The position numbers and the translations under genes are program-made. Below the pieces are notes generated by a model. That model saw only the letters and a program-made list of their open reading frames with translations, was not told the origin of the DNA and did no database searches. A stretch of 64,000 nt of DNA from Corallium rubrum (Eukaryota > Cnidaria > Anthozoa > Scleralcyonacea > Coralliidae): assembly GCA_964035015.1 (NCBI GenBank), contig OZ036003.1, positions 748,525-812,524 of the forward strand, read 5' to 3'. Below, piece by piece: positions 1 through 11,700 of the stretch (its first letter is position 1; the number at the start of each line of letters is the position of its first letter).

Positions 1-609
1 ATGAACCATTTCTCTTATACTGTAGCAATGGTATTGGTTTAACAATTAACAAATCCAGCAAATTGCTTCAGCTGTTTGGTTTTGCTAGTTCAATAAAACT
101 CTGTCAGGACTTAGAAGGAAAGTCAGTACCAATATAATATAAATTTAATTGGTTAAACTATTAAGTAAGTTTATGTGTCATTCATGGCATTTGCATGGTA
201 TCTGGTCATTGCTTCCCTTGCTGTTTCATCCCTGAGCTTTTGATCCCTGTTTGAATCTCTTTACACCTGACAGAGTAACTTATTTTATACAAATTATTTT
301 TCTATCTCAAACAAATTGAACCACACTGTCGAAAAAGTTTGAAACAGAAGTGCAGTGTGCTTTAATTATAAGTTTCCCAAAAGTTAAATCTCACTGCCCC
401 GATCTGAAGCATAATTTTGAACTTTAAAAACACACATTTCAAAAGCCCAACCATAAATAGCTAAATCACTCATGATTGCCATTGTCAATTAATTTTTGAT
501 TATTTGGTGAAATAAGAAGTCTTCCCAAGCTTGTGAAATGTAACACAAGTTTAAAAGGTTTCATTCATACAATAAGGTGCTAGCTTATTATTTTTTAAAT
601 GATTGTCAG
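1..609. other. No gene recognised
   Basis: AT-rich sequence with no convincing coding frame. A pyrimidine-rich stretch and CAG acceptor at 607-609 suggest that its right end is an intron leading into the exon at 610. Earlier exons of that gene, if any, lie off the window. Confidence 0.4.
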
Positions 610-2147
610 AGTTTTGATGTCAATGGCAAAAAGTGTCCACAAGAACCAGTGCAGCTAAAGGTTTCAGTAAACTACTCAGATCAGGATACTGGTACCAGCC
701 TAGGAAGGAGTTTGCAGTCCAGCAGCCCAGAATCATTGGAATTGGTTGAAGATGGGATTGTCTCCTCATCACCAAGAAAAAGCTCAAAAAGTGTTGCTAA
801 AAGGACTCTGGTTTTTGAAGGAATGACTCCAATTCAGGTAGAAATTAGAAGTCCAACAAAACAGATGGATCCATCTTCAGTTGTTTCTAGTAAAACTCAG
901 GTGCAGGATACAAATATTGCAACTAAGTCAGAAAAAGTAAAAAAATTGCTTTTAACCTTGCAATCACTGTTTAATTCATTGAATGTTAGCGGTGAAATGA
1001 TAATATTGAGTAAGAGAACTGAGTACAAATAAATTTCATCCTTTTGACTCGGGACTTGATCAAAGCAATTTGACAACTTTGTGTTGGCTCTCATTATATA
1101 AAATCTTGGGTCAACAAGATTAAAGCTTAACAAGAATGGGATGTTTCAAACTTTTCACCTGTATTGCAGTCTCTACGTAATGTTATTTATATTTTTGTCA
1201 TTCAACTATGACTAATGCCACTAATAAAACAGCAATTTGTACATTTTATAGAAAACATGTTTTTGGGCATAAAAGTATTTGCAAAATATTGTTGTTAAAT
1301 TAATTTGTTCGCATAGTTCAATTAAGTGCATTAACAACTTCCTGCTTTAAATTCATTCTGTAAACTTCATTGGAATTAATTTATTCCAACAATGGGACCA
1401 ACAATTAGGAACACTTTACTGTGTCAACAGCAAAATGCTTGCATTATAAATAATTTAATATATTGATCAATGGCCTTAGTGCAGTATTGTACTAATTTCC
1501 CTGATTTTTGTGTCCATATCATGTAGATGTCTCCAAATTATCTGGAATCTACACATGATTGGCTAAGCAAGTTTGGCTTGCCAACAAGGGTAAGTGAATA
1601 ACCTTAATACTGTGGCGTTTTTCCTATTTATCTCCAAAATTTGGTCTCTCCTGTACTCTGAGTTTTTTTTTTATCTGACTGTATGGTGGTTGCCTGTGGC
1701 ACTCTTAATATACATTTGACTCAGCAATGTTGATCTGTCTCCATTGTAATTCGGCAAAACTTGGCTGCAAGTGTGGGTGATGATTAGCTCCTTGAGACTT
1801 CACAACTCGAATGTAGACATTGAAATTGATGCTAACTGATGACCTTCTTTTTCATGTATTTGTAGTGGGAGCCTGCAGTGGAATAAGGATTAAGAAAAGG
1901 AGACCTCAATCCATCTGAGAAGAATGCCTTGGTACGACAGGTTACCTCATCAATAATGGCCCATACCAGTTCACCAAGCAGCCATGCCAGAAACCATATT
2001 TCACTGCAATTAGTACAGAAGTACCCATTTTTGAAAGGAAGCTTTGGTGCAGGGCATGTAAGAGTATATCGGCAAACTGAAAGTATTTTTTGATGAGTAA
2101 AATGGCCTGGCATTAGCCAGTGTAAAATGATAAAGTGGCTATGCCAG

Positions 2148-2413
2148 GAGTTACTGCACTTTACAGTTGAGTTTGGAATGGCTGAAGTTTTGCCGTTAAG
2201 TTTAATCGTTTTAAATTCGTAGTTATGATGTAATACAAACAATGTTGTCAAGGTGTTGCCAAGGCATTACATTCTTGCCCTTGGCCACCACTTGGTGATG
2301 TCTTGACAATATCGTTCGTATTACTTCATACATGCATGTAACTACAAGTTTGAAACGACTAAACTTAATGGCAAAACTTCAGCCGTTCCAAACTCAACTG
2401 GAAAGTGCAGTAA
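2148..2413. repeat. Foldback (MITE-like) element
   Basis: Arms of about 110 bases read as imperfect inverted copies: the left arm begins GTTACTGCACTTTACAG near 2150, and the right arm is its reverse complement ending near 2413. The spacer is roughly 40 bases. It lies inside an intron of the SAMD3-like copy. No clear target duplication was found. Confidence 0.65.
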
Positions 2414-2723
2414 CAATAAGCTTAATAATTACTTTACAGTTTTGTTAATAATTGGTGTTGCAACAAAATATGGTCTACAGGGAACAAAGTTTCAAGAAAA
2501 TTAAATTATCATTGTTTACTTGTCTGCGTTGTTAATGTTCATTGTTGGCGTAAGTGTGTGTGTTTCTTGACAATTTTTGATGAGTGAAACTTGATAAAGC
2601 TAGGCAATTGATTTTCCGGGTGGAAAGCGTAATCGTAAAATGAAAATAAGAGCCCAGCTCAAAGTTCATAATACAGCCATAATAAGAGACAAAACAAGTC
2701 AAAAATTTTTAAAAAACATGTTT

Positions 2724-2760
2724 GCCAATGTTTCGTTGCATCTCGCAACATCATCAGAGC
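2724..2760 (-). ncRNA. Hammerhead-ribozyme-like core (Penelope-like element remnant)
   Basis: On the minus strand CTGATGA is followed by a five-base-pair hairpin (GTTGC, loop GAGAT, GCAAC) and then GAAAC. This is the catalytic core layout of a minimal hammerhead ribozyme. Penelope-like retroelements are known to carry such motifs in their terminal repeats. Stems I and III were not verified, and no element body is recognisable nearby. Confidence 0.4.
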
Positions 2761-3717
2761 GGTTTAAATACAGGTGGATAAATATATATATATATATATA
2801 TATATAAAGCTAATAAGGTTACAAAAAATGGTACTTTTACTCAAAGGCAGTTGTTTTAATGGAGGAGTCCTAAGCAGAAGTACATGTATTGAGTACACGA
2901 GTATACAGTCATGCAGAACCAAATTATACTATTATTTACAGGTTTTCCTTAAAGGTTGTTGTTGAGACTGTCAAATGATGTCAACATGGTGTTTACTTAG
3001 TGGACAGTTACTCTGATGCTCGCTCAAGTAAATGTTGTTGCTTTGTAGGAAGTGTGGGCTAAAAAGATCCAAGAAAGAGTACTAAACTTGAGGCGAACAT
3101 CAGCGAGCAATGAGAAAAGGAAATTTTTGGAAGGCATTGTCATTCCAAAAGGCAAACCTGGCCGAAAAAGAGCCAACACTGGACAACCAATGGCAGTTCC
3201 GTCGATCCCTGATGGTGAGACCGAGGAGACCCTCGAGAACCAGAGAAAAGGGTTGGTGGTAATGTTTCAACAAGGTTCACAGGATCTAACAAAAATTAAA
3301 GTTTTAATGGACAACACTTTTGCCAAGCGAAGAAGGGACGTACTCCTTAGCAACCTGAGAATTTGGAAACTTTTCAATGATTATCCTTACTTGAAGAATG
3401 GCAAAGGAGTTGAGGTGAGCCATCCTGTCAATTTAGTTGTGAACTTAGCTAAGGGATCATGGTAATACCGTCCACAACCACAACAAACTAATTGTCTTCC
3501 TGAAAACGTTTTAATGTTCTATTTTTGCCACCTGTCATATAGTTGAAAACAAAATTGGGAAGAATCTTGGAAATGGAGGAAATAGTTAGAGACATCCGAG
3601 GAACTTGGGAGCTGAAGAAGCCAAAGATTCTTTCTGCCAAAGAAAGTCCAAGATCAAGGAAGTCCATGATATTCTGTCAACCATTAAAGATTGTGCCGCA
3701 GTAGATGAAAAAGGTTA

Positions 3718-4273
3718 GTTTAAGTTTACAGAATAGAGCACAGTATGTCAAAACCAATTTTTGTCTGTGACATCATTGAGATGATACAGGATGATACAGT
3801 GGGTGAGGTTACAAAGAAGGTTGGAAGCTGCACATCACCCAGACTACTCTCAACAGGATCATTGCACAAGTTCAACTCATTAATGTTGATTAGTGAAGGA
3901 ATGGTGGTTGTGAAATTTAAAGTGTCGAGTATTTTGAATGCAGTAATTTGTTTACTTGCTGCATATTATGTTTTTAATGCCGAGTACCCCGGGGTACAAC
4001 TGGGCACAGCAAGAATTTATATCTTTTCCTGGAACATGTTTTTATGATGAAAAGAAGAAAGGAAGACCATTCTGCCCATGGGTGTAGAGGATTTTCCTGG
4101 ATTGATGGATTAGAATATTTTAATAGACATTTGTATTTTTAGTTGTATATTATTATTTATGTATATTTTATTCTGTATCATATTGTTTATTTATAATGTA
4201 TTTTATAGGCCTATTTATATTTTTTGAATAACAAATTTTTGTGAAGCTCAATAATGATTTCTGCCTTTTTCAG
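3718..4273. other. No gene recognised
   Basis: A 100-codon open frame at 3745-4047 has no recognisable motif and no splice support. The rest is AT-rich, and poly-T/poly-A tracts dominate after 4100. Confidence 0.4.
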
Positions 4274-5158
4274 TTCTTTTTATTTTTAACCAATTTGAAA
4301 TTGGTTAAATTGATTGGTTGAAATGACCAAAATAAAATTGGTTACCTGGGATGCATCTGATAGAACCAGTTTAAAATGGTTGTTTCAACCAGAAATATTT
4401 GGTTAAATTGACCAATATTTGACCAATTCATCACTGGTTAATTTAACCAAATATCTTTTTGGTTGAAACAACCACTTTAAACTGGTTCTCTCAGATGCAT
4501 CGGAGGGGGGGGGGAGGCAAAGCCCCCATGAAGCTCCGACAATGAGCCTTTTGGTAGTCATTTAGAGGCCAATTTTTAATGGGGTTTCTTAAAAAGTGCT
4601 TGTGTCCAGAAGCATAAATTAATGAACATGGTGTTCTGTATTATACAGAAATGAAGATGAATTTTAGAGATGAATATTTAAGGTTTCTAGTGTTTTCTTT
4701 TGGGATTTTCCTTTTTCAGTTGTTCTTTTTATTTTTAACCAATTTGAAATTGGTTAAATTGATTGGTTGAAATGACCAAAATAAAATTGGTTACCTGGGA
4801 TGCATCTGATAGAACCAGTTTAAAATGGTTGTTTCAACCAGAAATATTTGGTTAAATTGACCAATATCTGACCAATTCATCACTGGTTAATTTAACCAAA
4901 TATCTTTTTGGTTGAAACAACCACTTTAAACTGGTTCTCTCAGATGCATCGGAGGGGGGGGGGGGGGTGGCAAAGCCCCCATGAAGCTCCGACAATGAGC
5001 CTTTTGGTAGTCATTTAGAGGCCAATTTTTAATGGGGTTTCTTAAAAAGTGCTTGTGTCCAGAAGCATAAATTAATGAACATGGTGTTCTGTATTATACA
5101 GAAATGAAGATGAATTTTAGAGATGAATATTTAAGGTTTCTAGTGTTTTCTTTTGGGA
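4274..5158. repeat. Direct duplication of a palindromic unit
   Basis: Two near-identical units of about 425-435 bases lie in tandem (about 4274-4698 and 4724-5158), differing mainly at a few bases and in the length of a G-run. Inside each, roughly 60-base arms (starting GATGCATCTGATAGAACC) form a large palindrome at about 4349-4501 and 4799-4952. The unit resembles a foldback element followed by flanking DNA, duplicated recently. Confidence 0.75.
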
Positions 5159-5771
5159 GAATCAAATCAAGAAGATGATTTCAAGATCATTCAAGACAGT
5201 AGAACAAAGAAAGGATGAGAGTCAAGCTGTCAAGGCAATTGAATGTAAACCATCAAACCAAAAATTTAATGTGATTGTGTTGTATACACTGTAAAGAGCA
5301 AGAGCACTCGATTTTAAACTTTGAGCACAAAAGTTACTTTGTTTAGCAAACAAAGTTTAGGTTCTTTTACAACTGGAGTGCAGATAACAATGATACAATG
5401 GCAATCACCAAAAAACAGGATGATAAAAACATGAAAATCTATTCTTAGGTTTTAGATGCTTTTATACTTGATAAATGTCTAGACAGTACAATATATCCTG
5501 GTTACTAACTACTACACACTTGACAGACTAACAGGGAAAATAGCCTGCCTTGTCATAAAGGTAATGTAAAGAATTAGCCCCCCAGGGCACCTCAGCCAAG
5601 GGTGTCCCTTGAGCAAGGGTGCCCCCGGCTCTTAACCGGGTAGAGAACATAGGCGTTACACCACTGGAGAAAAATGTTGTATACAAATCTGTTTAAAAGC
5701 CTTGCCCTATCTAGAGAAGACAGAGTATAATGTCCACATAGACGATTGCAGATTTTGTGATTTTTATGCTT
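5159..5771. other. No gene recognised
   Basis: No supported coding frame. A G/C-rich hairpin-prone stretch lies at about 5578-5640, with inverted runs of AGGGTG/CACCCT type. It is not a recognisable tRNA. Confidence 0.35.
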
Positions 5772-5779
5772 TTATATAC

Positions 5780-5984
5780 CTTCCACTTTCTCATCTATAC
5801 TTTCCAGAAATCTAGACAAAAGTGCTCCTTTGGCTTCGGCCAATTCAATTGGTCCAACAGTTCTTGGAGATTGAACACACTGGAATTTCTCTGTTTCTTC
5901 ATCTGAACCTGTGCTACTCAGGTACATTACAGCGGATTCAGGTTGACCGTTTAACGACAATAACTGGTGCGTTAGTTGCAACAC
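5780..5984 (-). CDS. Possible first exon of a divergent gene
   Basis: An open frame of about 68 codons on the minus strand starts MLQLTHQLLSLNGQPESAV and reads into an acidic, serine-containing stretch, then SRFLESIDEKVE before a plausible GTATAT donor near 5779. Its start lies only four bases from the first ATG of the plus-strand zinc-finger gene, giving a head-to-head arrangement. I do not recognise the family, and no second exon was found to the left. Composition looks coding, but this is a weak call. Confidence 0.3.
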
Positions 5985-5988
5985 TTAA

Positions 5989-6951
5989 TTGAGATGTTTC
6001 CAGGCAAAATGTCAGATGTTGCTAGGCGCGGCTTACAACGTTCTGTCAAAAAATATCAGCGTTGCGTGTGAAATTTTGGCATTTGATTGCAACATGTCTC
6101 TGATACCAATCAAGGTGGAATACGACTATTATTCCAAAAAGAGAGTTACTCCTATTTATATGAGAGAAGAAGACATTTTAAATACAAACTTTGATGAGTT
6201 CAAGAGACGCTTATTGACGGAAGTCCCACATTTAAATAAAATAGCCGGATCTTTACGGCTAACGGTGCAAAACAAGGAAATAGAAGTGGACTTGTCGTCA
6301 ACATATTTTAATGTCCAAATTAAGGGAATTTTAGCGAAAGAAAAAGTTATTAACAGCAATGCAATTGAATTTAATTCACCAGCTGTGAATACTTCATGTA
6401 CAAGTGACACTGGTACACAGAACGAGAGTAGAAGTGACAGTGCAAAAAACATCGATGATTCAACGAGATCAACTCGGGCACGCAGATCTCTAGATTTGTC
6501 TGAACAGGCCACTTCACCTTTGCGCTATGATAAAGGTATGCTTTAAAACAAAAAGAAACGATAAAGAATATTACATTTGAATTGGAAAAAAAAACGCCAC
6601 GAGCTGCTAAAGTTTGATGATAAACTGAAACGAGCATCAGTTCAGAATGGCAGACATTTGTCTGCGTGTGGAAACTGCCACCTAAAACTTGGCCATACCA
6701 AGGTGTGCAACGTCAGTACATGTAAGTCTGTGTACTCGTGCGGTCTCTTATCCAAGCACAGCAACGAAAAAACAAAAAGAGCAGCTCTAGAGAAGGATAT
6801 TACCTGCATACAAGGAAAATTAGTTGCAGCAAAAAAAGACATAGACAATGCCAGTCATGCAGCAGACAAAGTTATGCATTCAGTTTCTAAACAGATTGAA
6901 GATGTTATGGTAGATGAATTACCAAACAGATATACCTCCGGTGGTCTTAAG
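5989..6951 (+). pseudogene. CxxC zinc-finger family gene, 5' part, split by the Polinton
   Basis: The frame runs from the ATG at 5989 (a downstream ATG at 6094, MSLIPIKVEYDYYSKK, is an equally good start) through a basic N-terminal domain and a Ser/Arg-rich linker. About one base is lost near 6531-6545. It then continues as KETIKNITFELEKK, a zinc-binding cluster (ACGNCHLKLGHTKVC...CKSVYSCG followed by KH) and a coiled coil ending NRYTSGGLK. This resembles a multicopy uncharacterised cnidarian family with a CGNCH...GHTK knuckle. The Polinton starts directly after the CTTAAG codons, and the reading frame resumes on the far side at 28055 (DWILLNKVVAMV). The gene was therefore coding when hit and is now dead. 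Function unknown; nucleic-acid binding is an inference from the knuckle. Confidence 0.6.
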
Positions 6952-7165
6952 AGTAGTATAGTATTTGGGGGAATAGGCGCATTCCGCTTATATCACTTTT
7001 CATCAATTTTCATCGAAAACAGGTTTTCGACTCAATTGACAAAAAGTAATATAAACGACAAATTCACCTAATTCCCCCAAATACACACTACAGGAAACTT
7101 TTTTTCCACATTTTTATGGAAAACATCTCGCTATGTTTACTTTTTCATTAGAAAAGCACACTAAG
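6952..7165 (+). repeat. Polinton terminal inverted repeat, left outer arm
   Basis: A 214-base arm that matches the reverse complement of 27835-28048 with about nine differences. It contains an internal inverted motif: TTTGGGGGAATAGGCG near the tip and CCTAATTCCCCCAAATA about 100 bases in. Confidence 0.9.
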
Positions 7166-7341
7166 TGGCTATGAGGGTATGAGCGCATTCCACATGTATT
7201 ACCTTTATTAGAAAAAGCACGCCAAGCGGCTATGAGGTACTGGGATAGACCGCATGTAAATTTATTAGAAAAACGCATAAGGCGGCTATGAGGTACTGGG
7301 CGCATCTCTCTATGTGTGCTTTTTATAGAAGTGTTAAGTAA
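7166..7341 (+). repeat. Subterminal tandem block, left copy
   Basis: Three degenerate units of about 57 bases, each opening GGCTATGAGG and containing GCATGT or a close variant plus an A/T-rich stretch. The same block occurs near the right end in the same, not inverted, orientation. Confidence 0.8.
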
Positions 7342-7357
7342 ATATGTTATATAGTAT

Positions 7358-8134
7358 ATGAGTCTGTTTTATGTTTACAGCAAACCGGAAATTAGTTTGA
7401 TTAGTAAGCAATTCAACAGTAGATTTAGAGAGGCCTATAAGGTAATTTTCGACCTAAACGTAACCAGAGCTAGTAAGAACGCATTGTCTAAGTTACCCCC
7501 ATTCATTGACTATATAGAAGACAGGGATGGTACCGGGGCCAACTCAGTCATGTTTTGGAGACCTTCTAGTGTTAACCCACAGATAAACACCGCCGGCGAC
7601 CACCACTTCCTTTACCCTGAGACGACGATAAGAACAGCCATACACGCTAATGTACCCAGACTAATGTTCGCCGATGTCTCGGTTTTCGTTGTGGTAAAGA
7701 GGAATAGTGTAAGACCGGCGTTAAACATCTGGGAAACAATTGTTTCCAATGATAGTACTGGTAAAGGTAAAAACCTTGGGTTTAAAGCTGGGGTGAGTGA
7801 CAAACTGGTTTTCAGTGGGATGACACCGACTAGGTCCCGCGAATGTACGATTCCAGCGAAGTTTATCGGAAATAAGATCCTAATATCCATTCACTGGCTA
7901 TCCAGGCTTGTTGTGTCGCACATCAGGATAAATGGTGAGAAACTGAAAGACTCATACTCTATCAGTAACATCGAACAAATAGGGGTACCTTATCTGGATG
8001 TGTTTGGGGTAAACAGTGTAAAAAAGTTTTATTCAGACATCAACTTTTACGGTATGAAAATCGTAGAGGGTCGTCTGGGAGACGCTGAGATTGAGAAGGT
8101 CTCCAAAGAGACTATGACTGAATATGGTCTGTGA
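7358..8134 (+). CDS. Polinton protein, possible LamG/lectin-like fold
   Basis: An intact frame of 258 codons just inside the left end, starting MSLFYVYSKPE. The N-terminal 65 residues are duplicated, inverted, at the right end (27305-27486). The C-terminal half reads like alternating strands, and FYSDINFYGMKIVEGRLGDA followed by EIEKVSKE resembles the closing strand and helix of concanavalin/LamG-like jelly rolls. That fold is an inference from pattern only. A virion surface or attachment role would fit but is unproven. It is transcribed rightward, opposite to its neighbour, the polymerase. The promoter may lie in the subterminal tandem block. Confidence 0.6.
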   Translation: MSLFYVYSKPEISLISKQFNSRFREAYKVIFDLNVTRASKNALSKLPPFIDYIEDRDGTGANSVMFWRPSSVNPQINTAGDHHFLYPETTIRTAIHANVPRLMFADVSVFVVVKRNSVRPALNIWETIVSNDSTGKGKNLGFKAGVSDKLVFSGMTPTRSRECTIPAKFIGNKILISIHWLSRLVVSHIRINGEKLKDSYSISNIEQIGVPYLDVFGVNSVKKFYSDINFYGMKIVEGRLGDAEIEKVSKETMTEYGL

Positions 8135-8212
8135 TTCTGAGGTATGGACCTGTCGGGTAGAAACAAACATAGACTAATGCTGCCAGTACAGGCTGATGTT
8201 GGTCTATACTAT

Positions 8213-11200
8213 TTATATATCTTTGTGTCCGTATGCCAGGCTACTTATTCCATCTGGTACAATGTATCTTTTATCGTCAAAGCAGGATAGTGATGTCTTG
8301 TTGATCTCGTAAGACCCTATTTGGTGTTTTTCACTTCTGATAGTTTTCATCTTATGTTTTAGTTGTGTGTTATCATGTAGGACATTCTTATAGAGCTCAT
8401 GTTTTATATCTTTTTTTACAACGCTCTTTTTCACCCCTTTTGCCTTCTTAGTACCACTGCCATCACCAAGCGTGTAAGAGTACATTTTCGACCTTAGGCC
8501 AATAAATTCTACCATGGGTTTTCCAGAGCATTCTTCCTTCATTTTCCCAATCACTTTTTTATTTTCTATAAAGTAGAATGGTGAACTAGTATTGTAATCG
8601 CTGTTATCAAATTTTTCATAATCGTCATAGAAGTCTACATAGGCATCTTCTGTTATTATCTCATAGCATAGTGAGTCTGTATCAGTAAATAACAACTTAG
8701 CCATGTCGCCGTACTTCTGTGTGATATACTGATAGTGGAAATCATACACGAGTTTTACTTAGGTCTAATATACACATCCCAACATAGGCAGGTCTATTTA
8801 GGCAGATAGATTCCTTCCTTCGGTGGACTGCTACTATATCCTCATTAATTATTTTACTGGACACATAAGTTGGCTTACTAACCAGCTTAGTTAGTTTCTT
8901 TTTATTTGTAACTAGTTTTACATCTATCCGCTTTCTAATATTTTCCATAGTTTTTCCAAAGACACTGTTGTTCATTAATTTGAAGAAGTCCTTTTCGAAG
9001 ACGTTTTTTGCTTGGGTTCTCTTACCAGCATTATAGTCGATGTATTCCTTTAGCCATGGACTTTGGTTAAATTCTAATACCCTATGTATCTAAGTTATTT
9101 GCAGACCTAGTTTTTTATAAAGTTGTAAATTCCTATAGTGTATAATATACTTTTCTTTGTTAAGTAAGTTTGGAATAAGCTTACAGGTATTTCCAGTAGA
9201 TATGTTGAACTTTTCCTGGTATTTTTTTGCAGTAGTCGCTAAGCATATTCTCTGTCACTTTTATTTTTTCAGGTGCCAGTGGGAAGCTGTTATGCATATT
9301 ATGTAATTCCTCTGGGTACTCTAAATCAACCTCTAATATAACACCCTTTGGAGAGTTTTTTTCGGTAGCGCCAAAGTTCGAATTTATCAGTCTCTTCCTG
9401 GTCTAACCAGCAGAACCCACCAGTAGGCATATACTGTCTCATAGCCCATCCATATAAGTTATTGGCATCTAAGTACATAAGATATTTACTTTCCTCTTCT
9501 GGGTTATAGTCATCCAAATATTTGTTGTTAGCTTTTCCATATCGATGCATAATGCTGCTTACACCGCCACGGAGACCCATTTCAATAAATTGGAACATGT
9601 CGATATCAGTCATCAACTCAAGTTCTATTTTAGTCATTTTCAACATAGCATCCCAACTCAATCCAGGGCTAGTGAAGTAGTGGCATGGATCCAACTTAAA
9701 GTATTGTAAACACATTTTTCTAAAGTTTTCAAAAACATCAGCCAACAACAAAACATCGCTTTTCAGATATAGGTCATGGTAGTCTCCCATATTAGTCAAC
9801 CTGAATTCATCCCATATTTTCATAGCATGGTTATAGTCTTCTGTGGTTATATGCTCATCATTTAGCATACTGTAGAACTCCTCCTTAGGTGGTAGGCCAG
9901 TTTCTTTAAATCTGTCGGCACAATCCATATAGTCATAAGGGTAAACCCCTTTTCTCCTTAGTAAGTCACTTTGTGTAGGAAACTCCTCTGTAGTGTAGTG
10001 GAAAGCCTCACTTGGTAAATTGTTAACTAACCTGTCTAGCCCACTTGCCATATATTGAAAACTGTCTAGGAAAACCAAATGTTTACCCAGCATGAATGCC
10101 ATATACTTTTCCATATTGTTTGGTATGGCATTTATATTCATATCATTCTTATTAGCTATTTTCCCAATGTGTTGCATTATGAAGTGGCTGTCATATCCCC
10201 TAAGATTATGGAAGATAACTGGTATTTTCACTGGAACCCTATAGTTAAGGCTACATATTTGGTGTGCTGACCCTTTATTTACCAGTTATATGGCAGTGGT
10301 CTCTTACACGTATATCATCTGGTTTATATGCCTCATCGCAGATGTGACATTTATCAGCAGTAGTAAAATCAGCTTTATTAGCATCAGTAAAAAAATCATT
10401 CATTTTTGTACTGAAGTTATCATCTCTTACTTTCTGACACCACTCTGCTTCTTTGACCATTCTTTTAAGAAATTTTTCAATAACATTTTCCCCGCGGTAT
10501 ATTCTGGCGGGCTTACTGAATTTACTGTCATAACGGCAGACTAACTTATAGCCATACCCACAGCTGATATGTTTCTGGTACTCCTCTGTGTATGACACCT
10601 CATCACTTTTTTTGCAGCCATCTACTTTTACTGTGAGCGCTTCGAAATCTGCATAGATAACAAAGGGTGCCTCTAATTGTTTATGGTAGTTAGTAAATTT
10701 CAGAATGTTATTTTCTTCTTCTGGCATAGTAATAGCCTGGGCACCATTCACTACTGCGCAAACTCCTTTATGATTAACTAGTGTATTTTCACTGGAGAAA
10801 CACTGAAGACAGTGCATATAGAAGTGTTTCCTTTCTTTATGTTTAGTCTGATTGTACATAAAGCTGTTAAAGTCCTTTATAAGTACATAATGCTGTTTTT
10901 CTCCAGAATTTGAGGTTATAAGTAGTAGGTTCAACATTAGGTTATTCTGCTTTTTAGATAGGTATATGGGGTATGGCTTCTTACTATCATGTCCAAAGAC
11001 ATTTACACTGATATTATTTTGCTTTTCTATTCTACTGTAGTTTTTTATAGTCACTGGGAATTCCACCCCACTATAGTCTAACTTATCTACCCAGTTTTTA
11101 TCAGACTCCTTTATTCTCTGTGCGTCTTTATCCTGTGGGTTAAGCAGTTTTATATGACACCACCTAAAACATTGGTCATCCTTGTTTTTTATGTTAATAA

Positions 11201-11700
11201 GACCCTTCATATGATGATGCAATTCCACCGGCCGTATTATGTAGGACTTGCCGCTAAGTGGTTTATACTTAGCGATATTAATGTAGTGAGTGACTAAGGC
11301 ATCTATTACCCAGCCAGAACCCTCTTTCATCCAGTTGCCGACCCTATGCATCATTTCCTGACCAGAAGTTTGTAACACCATTTTTACGTCTTTGCATTTA
11401 TCACTGTCTTAGTGATGCAGTTAAAGTAACCCTTCCTAAGGATAATATCATCTTCAACTTTCTTTTCAAACCGCACAGCAATCGTCTCAACAAATTTATA
11501 GCCGCCTTATTCAGCCAGCAACTCTAACATCTGTTTTTCCACAGCGTACCTACTTCTATAGAACTGCATCATAAGATCATCTTTTTTTGTACCTACTAAG
11601 CTAATACTGTATGATTTTGTAAACCCCTTTAGTGCTGTATCTATTTGCTTAACTATAGGCCGTGGGACGGGTTGGTTTCTCATTTAACTGTGATTTACTT
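8213..11700 (-). pseudogene. Protein-primed family B DNA polymerase (broken)
   Basis: Leftward-reading frames carry the expected signatures in order. At the N-terminal side there is a Cys/His block (CHICDEAYKPDDIRVRDHCH). Next come the exonuclease motifs YADFEAL, FHNLRGYDSHFI and YLKSDVLLLADVF. The polymerase motifs follow: A (LDANNLYGWAM), B (NNSVFGKTMENIRKR) and C (FTDTDSLCYE). The family replicates the element using a terminal protein as primer. Total length, about 1,150 codons, fits Polinton pPolB. The copy is a fossil with several breaks, roughly five. Confidence 0.92.

Larger units (their letters stand above)
610..3717 (+). pseudogene. SAMD3-like family gene, copy 1 (degenerate or partial)
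   Basis: Five exons can be laid out with GT-AG borders, the first four all in phase 0: 610-837, 1527-1589, 1866-2057, 3049-3414, then about 3543-3717. The 1866 exon encodes a helical block ending QKYPFLKGSFGAGH. The 3049 exon encodes EVWAKKIQERVLNLRR, a basic linker and the block DGETEETLENQRKGL...MDNTFAKRRRDVL. These blocks match, from memory, the multicopy metazoan family often auto-named SAMD3-like; its function is unknown. The second exon (LESTHDWLSKFGLPTR) might be a scrap of SAM-like sequence. One in-frame TAA lies at 1884-1886 and a TAG near 3699, so the copy is probably dead unless small exons are misplaced. A second copy with the same exon pattern lies on the minus strand near 29.7-33.0 kb. 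The family call rests on remembered pattern; the exon borders are seen. Confidence 0.55.

Noticed and set aside
1832-2251. Minus-strand open frame of 139 codons
   Set aside because: Shadow of a SAMD3-like exon and of the foldback element on the plus strand.
3745-4047. 100-codon open frame
   Set aside because: No motif, no splice support, and hydrophobic low-information sequence.
5578-5640. Possible tRNA in the G/C-rich hairpin region
   Set aside because: No cloverleaf, A/B boxes or CCA-side pairing could be made out.
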